Assembly: GCA_030280995.1 (NCBI GenBank)
Contig: JASXTE010000002.1
Location: 31,758,683 to 31,822,682, forward strand
Length of the DNA stretch: 64,000 bases
Direction: 5' to 3'
Source: Hemileia vastatrix
Taxonomy: Eukaryota > Basidiomycota > Pucciniomycetes > Pucciniales > Zaghouaniaceae
How positions within the stretch are numbered: the first letter of the stretch is position 1; every line of letters starts with the position of its first letter. A model generated the notes under the pieces. That model was not told the DNA's origin and searched no databases. It saw only the letters and a list, made by a program, of their open reading frames with translations. The translations under genes and the position numbers were made by a program. This document shows positions 56,533 through 64,000 of this stretch, piece by piece.

Positions 56533-57410
56533 CTACCTGGTTTCATATTTGTGGTTCAATAATATTTCATTGCACATATTAAGAAACCCAGAAGTATCTC
56601 TGATGGTTTCAGTTCTAGCTACAATAATTTCTCGGACTGATATAGGCAATTTATATATTATTTTTTCTTCCCAATCATCATAATCCATTTTTGGATCCAT
56701 GGCTTTCATGATTTTTATTAAATTCATTAAAAATACCATGGGTTTATCTCCAGTATTTGGAATATATCTGGCTTTATCATACAATCTTTGTTGAGTGATT
56801 CTAAATTTTGGGCCACCAAATTGCCTTTCAATTAGTGCCTTCCATTCATTCCAGGAGTAGTTAATTCCCTCACTCAATACAGATTCAAACCATAATAAGG
56901 CCACATCTGTAAAAAAGATATCAATTTTTATGTAATTTCTTCATCAGGTAATTTGTATGAAAACTTTAAGTTATCAATTCTCTGAATGAATTGTTTCCAA
57001 TCAGATTTTGAATCGCCATCAAAAGAAGGGTACTGATATAACTTAGGCCAGTTCTTTTGGTTAGTTTTTGCTTCCCTAACATGAGGAATATTGAGTAATT
57101 CAATTACTTTAGAAAGATGATCATTTATTTCATACTTTACTGATTTTATATTCTCAGAGCCCATGACACTATGTTCATGTTCAATCATTGGTTTATTATC
57201 TGAGTGTTTCAAAAAAACTGGCCATCTTTCCACATAAGAGGTATTATCTTTTACTTTATCAGTATTTTTCAAAATGTTAGCTATTTCAATTTCTACTCTT
57301 TGTAACCTATCTTTTATTACAGTTACATGAGTTAAGGTATCAATCACATTTAAAAAAGACAATTTTACACATCCCTCTATGGTAGCAATAATATTCTGAG
57401 AATGTTCCAA
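56533..57410 (-). pseudogene. Gag capsid, element 3
   Basis: Pieces 57410-56928 (KNWPKLYQYPSFDGDSKSDW) and 56904-56533 (FESVLSEGINYSWNEWKALI to CNEILLNHKYETR), separated by a stop/frame change near 56915. Confidence 0.83.
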
Positions 57411-57473
57411 TTTATTTTCTAGTTTCTTAACCTCAGAGTTTAATCTTTTATTTTCATTGATTAATTAATTATT

Positions 57474-58475
57474 TTAATTCTCAATAATTTTTAACCTATT
57501 GGCTGTTGTACTCAATGATTGTGTGAGGTTCAATAATACACTTTCTGTATTATTGTTTGACTCTCTAGAGAATTCTTCCAATTTTTCAACTCTTAATAAT
57601 AATTTGCTAATTATTTTTGAATCAATTGGATTTTCTTTTAGAAAATATTCAATTTTTTCTGTGTCCAATTAAGAAGACTCATCATCAGGCTCAAGATTTA
57701 ATTCATTTGGTTCCATTTTTATATTTATAGCATTATCCTGGTGGTCAATAAAACTATGTACATTTTCATCATTTAAAGACAAGTTTAACATGTTATTTTC
57801 AAATGAACAATTTTTTAAATCCTTATCAATTATATCCAATAACTCTCTATCAATTTCATTACCTATAATTAATTCATTGTTAGGATTGTATAATTGATCC
57901 TGAGAAGATGGATGACTTACCAAGGTCTTATTCCATTTCCCCTGCTTCTCCTTGGCTTTCCCCTGTAAGAGTGACTGCTGGAGCCCTGCTGTTGAGGGTT
58001 GTTGTAGTTTTGGGCGTACTAATCCCACTTCAATTTTCTTACAGTAATTTTTTGGTCCTCCTCTTGGGCTGGAGGTGGGGCTATGGAACTGTTGGGTGCA
58101 ACTGTTGGTGGTTGAGCCTTTATTTCTACTAGAGCTTGATTGACTTCTATGAAACTCTGGGCTGCTCTTTTCTCCAGATTGTTTATCTGGTCCACTATAT
58201 TGTTGACTCTTACTTTCAAGGTGTTCATTAGAGTGGATAGGGAGTGAATTTGTTCTTGTAAGGTATTTCTTGTTTTCTTCATTGATACCTGTTTTAATAG
58301 TTTTTCCCTTTCCTCCAGAGACATTTGTGGAGTGTTGCTGTTTGTGGGGGAATCCTGGCCCTCCATTTGAATGTCCTGTAACAGGTCTTTCAGCTCTAGG
58401 TCTCAAGCTATAAGTTTTTACCTTATTACTCACAATATCATTGTTGTCACACATTTTTATGTGGATTTTAATCAA
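57474..58475 (-). pseudogene. Gag leader with two overlapping frames, element 3
   Basis: One frame is open from 58475 to 57669 (268 residues, Ser/Lys/Gln-rich start, acidic end). The other, 58366-58019, encodes a coiled coil (MSLEEREKLLKQVSM, then LMNTLKVRVNNIVDQI) and ends KLKWD-stop; beyond that stop it continues to a ...RPW-stop overlapping GGTAAGT near 57930. This is the counterpart of frame B in elements 1 and 2. 57474-57668 is a further helical piece. Confidence 0.6.
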
Positions 58476-59131
58476 AGAATTGAAATTTGAGATCTTAAAA
58501 CTTCAAAAAGGAGTTTAGTCAGTATTTATCAATACCACTGAAGACAATTTTATTTCTTACTTGTAGGTATGAAGTGAATTTATAAGTGCCAAAAGTCAAA
58601 TATGCTTTTATGTGGTCACTTGATTTAATTGTTCTAAAATATTTAGCCGTGTTTTTATATTTAAAAACAAAAATCTGTCAGTATGATTCTTTCTAAATAT
58701 TAAATGAATTTTACAAACAAATAAAAAGGGATTAAGAGTCCTGTTAAAAGAAAATAATTAATCAGTTTAACTGGTTTATTATCTGCAAAGATCACAAATT
58801 TAATTGGTCTATTGACAGACTCCCACTAATAATAATTTTACGTTAATTTAGTGATAAAAATTTTTATCTGAAAAGATCACAAAATTAATTGGTCTATTGA
58901 CAGACAACCTCTAATAACAATTATATGTTAAATTAGTGGTAAAATTGTTGATTCAATATCACAATTTTATTATATAAAAGGGCTTCTTTTTCTGAAATCA
59001 CTATATAAGTGACCTTAACCTGTTGTAATTATCCAAATATTTTTATAGGAATTTGATTTACTTGTAGCCTCTTTTTTAATTTTTACTTACTGGAAGATAA
59101 CCAACAGAATTCTTGAAGAAAGGTCCCCAAT
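58476..59131 (-). other. Leader of element 3
   Basis: Noncoding. A diverged tandem duplication of about 80 bases (TAATTGGTCTATTGACAGAC at about 58800 and 58885). The conserved primer-site word lies at about 59119-59130. Confidence 0.65.
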
Positions 59132-60626
59132 TGTCAGGCTGAGGTCAAGTACAGAGACGTGGAATAGCTTAAATTGTCAGTTGTCTTGAAGATTTTAATG
59201 GTACTATATGAATACTGTAGTACAAATCCAATAAGTATTAAAATATAACTCAATATAAGTGTCTCAGTAATTTTAATCTCACTAATTATATATGATTTAC
59301 AATCTTATAGTTGGTAGAAAAATAGATTTAATAAACTCAGATATTATTCAAAGACTTTATAAGTACTATTGATATGTATTGTAATTGTAATAGTTATATT
59401 TTTTAATTGTAATGATAAAGAATTTAGAAAAAAAGACCAAAAACCCCCTCCTTTTATACACAATCACTTCCACAATGACCCCTTTGATTTAACAGCTCAA
59501 TAAACAGTTAATGACGCCTCATTCTAGCTAATAGAAATGTCCAGAAATAAAATGAATGACTAGTAATATAATTAGAATGATATCACCTGCCAAAATCCTG
59601 TAGTAATAGGGATAATCCATCAAAAATATAGAACAGGCAATAAAGAGAGTATATGTGTATTATACATTAATATAAAAGGCCAAAAAGTAAAAATTAAGAC
59701 TAATTAATACTTAATAATAAGGGGGCTTAACTGTAGAAATTTTGGGGCTAATAATGACATTATACTATGTGAAATCCCCATTCAAAAATAACCAAAATTG
59801 ACTGAGAAACCACCTGAAAACCCAAAAAAGGGCGTGAGATATGGGGTAACTACATGCAGTTCTTGGAAGGCCCTTTCACGGGTAAATCCTTTACTAATTT
59901 AGGCAAATTTAAGCATGGTAGTAAATTAAAGCGCTAAGAATGAGGTTATTAATGAAATTAGTGCATATAAAGAGGGTCAATGCATTTATAATTAATCTAG
60001 GACACTAAATAAGCACCTGTTGCCTATTTTAGTGTGTTTACCAACAGTGGGCCTATAATGTGGGGTAATTATAGTGTAAAAAAAAGCTAAATTTTCTAAA
60101 AATGAAACTATTCACATGGGAAAAATGCAGGAAGTATGTGGCCAGTACACAGAAGACATTTCTGGCATAGAAAACCTCAAATTTGAAAAGTGTTATTTTT
60201 ATGCATTTGAGTAGCCAAATCAATAGTCCTAATTAAGAAAAATTGATCTGTCAAAGCGCATTTTAAATTTTATTAAATTTATAGTGCATATAATCAACTT
60301 TTAAGTGATTTAAAGTGCATTTCTTGTTTTTTACATAAAACAATGAAAACAACAGCTTTAAGTCTACTTAAAAATTATTTAGCCTTATATATAAGATTTT
60401 TAAGATTACCCTAACATATTCCAACTTAATATTAAGTACATAAGACTTATAAAAAGTGGATATATGCGTGTATATAAGGTGTTATAATGGCATATTTTGT
60501 ATATTATCATAAATTTACTTATGTATACTATTTGTGTACTCTAATTTATTGCTCCCATGTATAGTCCATGTGTTTAAAATAACTTATAAGTACTTTTTAC
60601 TCAGTCCTGGGATATTCAGGCTGAAA
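59132..60626 (-). repeat. 5' LTR of element 3
   Basis: TGTCAGGCTGAGGTC to CAGGCTGAAA in plus orientation, 1,495 bases, close to 50906-52400. Confidence 0.88.
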
Positions 60627-60824
60627 TGATATTCCTTCTACCTTGCTGTGCACTCCCACTCCCATCCCATCCTGTTCATTCTATCCACTCACAATTTCTC
60701 CCCATTTCATCTATTTGATTTTGCTCCTTTTTATCTCACTCTCTCATCTGCTTGTTTCTGCTCCTTTTCATCTTTATATCTCATATGCTTGTCTCTGCAC
60801 CTTTTCATCTTTAATTATCTTAAC

Positions 60825-63031
60825 ATGCCTCGTTGTAATAGATCGTTGTTCAAATCCCACTAATCACTCTTTCCCCCACTCTGCTGAGAAATCCAAAACC
60901 GTTCAACTTAAAAAAGACAATCATCTCATTCTTATCAACTTGCTAAAATATAAATCTAACTATGATTCTTGTTTTTGTACTGAGTATGCAATGAAAGTAG
61001 GACAGCCCCCTGCATCAAAAGTTAATGGTTATCTTCTAATGGCCAACAAATTATGGAATTAGACTAAGGGAAGGATATATCTTTTACCAAAACAGATGTC
61101 TGAACGCTTCAAGCATTTTTGAGCCAAGTACAAGAAGGCAGAGACTCTTTCATCTTCTACTGGTTTTGGTATTAGTGACTTAATATCAGAAAGGGCATCA
61201 AATCCATAGATGATAAAATTGATTCTTTATGTCCTTACTTAACATAGATGGATGCTATTTTTGGAGAGTGAGCCAATGTTAATCCTGAAAACATGTTGGA
61301 TGGAGAAGATCCTATCTCGAAACATGATGTCAAATTAAATCTTTTCCCATCCTCTTCCTCTACTCAAGCCTCCCCTGTTTTAAATTCAACAAATCTACAT
61401 ATCCTTTCCACAGATCCTTATGGTGATATAAACCAACCCAATCTAACTCAGGTATGTTTTTTTTCTTCTATCTTACCAATTATTTTTTTTTATTTACTTA
61501 TCTTTTCTTATTTCTAAAATGGATGACAAACAAACCCAGGACCCACCATCATCTGAATCTGAAGCTAGCAACAATGATGAGGAGGACATTAATGTACCAA
61601 CTAAATCCAACAAAAAGCGATGGGCTTCAACTAGTCTAAATTTACACTCCCAAAGAATAAAAAAGAGTGATACTTCATCACAAACCCCTTTTTCTTCTAT
61701 GGTAGAATTTTTGGAGAAATGTGATGCTGGTATGTGATACCATACCTCTTAATAATTTACTCTGATTTTCTTCTACTTTATTTCAATATTTCTTATCACT
61801 CTAGAACAAGTTAAAATTTCTAAAGAGACTCTAAAATTTGAAAAGAAAAAATATGAGCTTTCTTTAAGGAGGGATGACAGAGCACATAATTTGGAAGAGA
61901 GGAAGTATGAGCTCTCTTTACAGAAGGATGATTGGGCCCAAGACTTGCAGGAGAAGAAGTTCAATTTAACTCTAAGTATTGAAAAATCAAAAAAGAGGAA
62001 AAAATGCTTGAGCATAAAAACTTAATGGAAAAGATAAAGTATAAGCATCATCACCACGCAATATAGGGGGAGGACTTGCTAGCAAGTCCGCAACTTGAAG
62101 TCAGATGGAAATCAGATGGAACTCAGACTGAAGTAATACTGAACTTTCACTTGAAGTATCACACAAATAACAATGGATCTATATTGAAAACATAGTGAAA
62201 GTGTGAGGATAACTGAATGGAAGCCAGAAAAAATCATTCCATGAGTCTACTCAATGCAAAGTATTTTTTGAAACAGCTTATTAAAATAATACTTTATTAA
62301 ATTAATTTGATCAATAAAAATTGATTGACAATATTGCAATTCTTAAATACAATAATTTTATTAAAAAATTTCAGATTACATATAAAAAAAATCAGTGACT
62401 TTTTCTATTACTTACAACTGTTTTTACAGAATTGAAAACTATGTTTCAGCTAATATTTTATGGAAGTGAACTCTGTTCTTCGCCCGAAGAACAGAGTTCA
62501 TCCTCCTATTTTCACACTCTGTTTGCACCAATCTCCATCCCTTTCAATTCTATCAACACATGCTTGTCTTCCCTTCCCATGCCTTTCGCTATCCTCCCAG
62601 CCCCATTGTATGCCATCCTCTTTTGATCCCCATTTCACCCCTCTCAACCTCTCCCAGACCCTTTTCTTCATTTAAAATGCCTCAGAACCCTTAATCTTCC
62701 CTTCCAACTCTTTCCCAACCTTTTCGCTACCCCATACACCCTTCCTCACCCCTCTCTCCAGCCTTTCCAGCCCTTGTAGCCCCATTTGTGTTCACATGAG
62801 CTTCAAGGTGTGTTCAAAGTAAATTCAATACTTCTTCATGATGGTTTCATCACTTCCTCAATGTGTGCTCAAAAAGATATGAATTAGGGTTCAAGGTTGC
62901 GGACTTGCTAGCAAGTCCGCCCCCCATATTGCGTGGTGCATCTTGAAGAAATTTCTAAATGAATGATTTCTTGATAGAATGTGTTAAAACCAAAAGAACT
63001 GTTGATTAAATTGAACATTTGATGAAATTTT
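60825..63031 (+). pseudogene. Myb-like protein of Harbinger element 5, broken
   Basis: It matches the gene at 3880-5194 exon by exon: start MPRCNRS (60825), then LKKDNHLILINLLKYKSN and SKVNGYLLMANKL up to a stop at 61060. SERFKHF follows with a stop near 61121. Exon 2 is around 61519-61735 (KRWASTSLNLHSQ), with a donor GTATGT. Exon 3 from 61805 is a coiled coil with repeated KKYELSL-type heptads. The 887-bp MITE interrupts the last exon at 62051, and the remnant resumes at 62942. The acceptor of intron 1 is not recognisable. Confidence 0.8.
62052..62938. mobile_element. 887-bp MITE, copy 2
   Basis: Same ends, same length and the same CAT duplication (62049-62051 and 62939-62941) as 44494-45380. 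The hairpin is at 62467-62500. The only difference I find is T/C in the hairpin loop (44935 against 62485 region). Confidence 0.92.
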
Positions 63032-63179
63032 TTGATAACTAGTTTGTTTTAGTTCTTTCACACTTCAACTTTTCATATTTATTCGTGCATAAATTTTACA
63101 AAAATTTCCTGTATTTCTGTACTCTATCCATCTTTAGTTGAATTTTTGTATTTTAATGTTAAAAATTCTTTTTTAAAAA

Positions 63180-63645
63180 AAATTTTCAAGTCTCCTTTGA
63201 AAATTTGCCAATCCCCCCCCTGCTTTTTTTTGAAGTAAGGGTTGGTTATCACCAAAATTCTTTCAAGTTAAGAATTTTGAATATCTTATGAAAATCTGGC
63301 AAATCTCCCCCCTGCTTGTAGTTAGGGATGGGTATCACCAAAATTTCAAGAAAAAGTTTGCAAATCTGATAGGAAAATTTTTCAATACCCCCCTTGAATT
63401 TTATTGAAGTAAGGGTTGGGTACCACCAAAGTTTTAATAAATCATCAAAATATTTACAAGTCAAAAATCATACATGTTACATTTGAAAATTTGGCAATAA
63501 CCACCCTACATTTTATTGAAGCAAGGGGTTGGTATCACCTAAATTTTTACAAGTCTTCAATTTTAAATTTCAGATTTGAAAATTTGGCAATACCCCCCCT
63601 GAATTTTATTGAAGTAAGGGGTGGGAGTCATCAAAATTTAATATA
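63180..63645. repeat. Minisatellite related to 5361-5641
   Basis: Four to five irregular units with TTTGGCAATACCCCCCCTG and ATTTTATTGAAGTAAGGG. The spacing of the last three ATTGAAG marks is 112 and 93 bases. Confidence 0.82.
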
Positions 63646-64000
63646 ATTACATAAATTAATATATAAAAAACTAATATATATAAATTCCTCTAGTTTTAAA
63701 GTAATGAAAATTACTCTAGCCAAAATGCAGATCAAATCTAGAAACAAAAGTTTGGGACTTTCCACAGGTATAGGCTAGAGGAGCCCCATGAAACAAATAA
63801 ATGTTGTCATGATTACCATTTATACAACACAAGGTTGTTGGCCCATTAATTTAGTTTAGGAAATTTAAATATAAGAGATATTTATTAAAAACTTATGAAA
63901 AAATATTAAATTTTTGATGACACCACTAATCCCCATACTTTTTGGATCTAGATAAATTTTTTTTAAATCTATTAAATTTACATTCTTTTTTTACCTTGTT
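63646..64000. other. Noncoding block shared with 5642-5900
   Basis: 63695-63845 is closely similar to 5690-5840. The remainder is A+T-rich. No gene seen. Confidence 0.65.

Larger units (their letters stand above)
50906..60626 (-). mobile_element. Gypsy family B retrotransposon (element 3), broken
   Basis: LTRs 50906-52400 and 59132-60626, both 1,495 bases, enclose minus-strand gag, protease, RT, RNase H, integrase and chromodomain. The flanks GGATA and TGATA share GATA, a mutated duplication. The outer bases of the LTR have decayed (TTTCAGG, CTGAAA). The proteins are clearly related to those of elements 1 and 2, but the LTRs are different except for their ends. Many stops are present. Confidence 0.9.
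60627..64000. mobile_element. Second Harbinger element (element 5), main part, runs off the window
   Basis: It continues 50676-50905 after the gypsy insertion. It holds a decayed Myb-like gene, an inserted 887-bp MITE, the minisatellite and a conserved noncoding block in the same order as the intact element 3511-9507. Its nuclease gene, if any, lies beyond 64000. Confidence 0.75.

Overview
This window looks like A+T-rich, transposon-saturated nuclear DNA of a basidiomycete fungus, most likely a rust (Pucciniales). That placement is inferred from short GT-AG introns of about 55-120 bases, chromodomain Ty3/gypsy retroelements, a PIF/Harbinger family whose Myb-like partner protein has a look I associate with rust genomes, and a fungal-type FKBP12. 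No species can be named from sequence alone. Only one clear host gene is present: an FKBP12-type prolyl isomerase in six exons (11673-12557). A possible 30-residue two-exon gene lies at 13351-13561. Both sit in a roughly 7 kb host island (9852-17599) peppered with small inverted-repeat elements.

Layout. 1-167 is the right end of a Harbinger element inserted in a truncated LTR (168-1145). 1234-2552 is a broken ALP1-like nuclease. 3511-9507 is a complete Harbinger transposon with both genes intact once introns are removed and a 3-bp duplication (AAT); between its genes lie a C-rich array, a palindromic array and a mirror G-rich array. 9540-17168 holds the host island with MITEs (two 194-bp copies, one nested in another MITE, and an 825-bp foldback). 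17600-26738 is a full-length but broken chromodomain gypsy element (plus strand, duplication ATACT). 26739-50414 is a nest: two tandem 448/449-bp MITEs, the second split by a 22.6-kb interval (27597-50166, duplication CATAT). That interval is a minus-strand gypsy element which itself received a solo LTR (28601-30099), a second kind of gypsy element (32628-43365, plus strand, duplication ACAG) and an 887-bp MITE (44494-45380). 50415-64000 is an LTR scrap followed by a second, degenerate Harbinger element, split by a third gypsy element (50906-60626, minus strand) and by another 887-bp MITE copy (62052-62938). The target-site duplications let the insertion order be read directly.

Most notable: the gypsy element at 32628-43365 carries 24 sense-strand copies of a small motif, a 4-bp stem with a 6-nt loop followed by a nearly invariant NTAAACT tail. 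The stem pairs change together between copies (CCTC/GAGG, AGTC/GACT, GGTC/GACC). Copies occur inside pol in a constant frame, directly after the gag stop, directly after the pol stop, and as a series in the 3' noncoding region. This reads as a structured RNA element that I do not recognise.

How the genes work together: in the intact Harbinger element the Myb-like protein (3880-5194, plus) and the DDE nuclease (7940-9199, minus) are convergent and would jointly bind and cut the ends. The gypsy elements each show the order gag leader, capsid/zinc knuckle, protease, RT, RNase H, integrase (with a chromodomain in three of them), but stops and frameshifts disable all the copies except perhaps the hairpin-bearing one, whose LTRs are the most alike.
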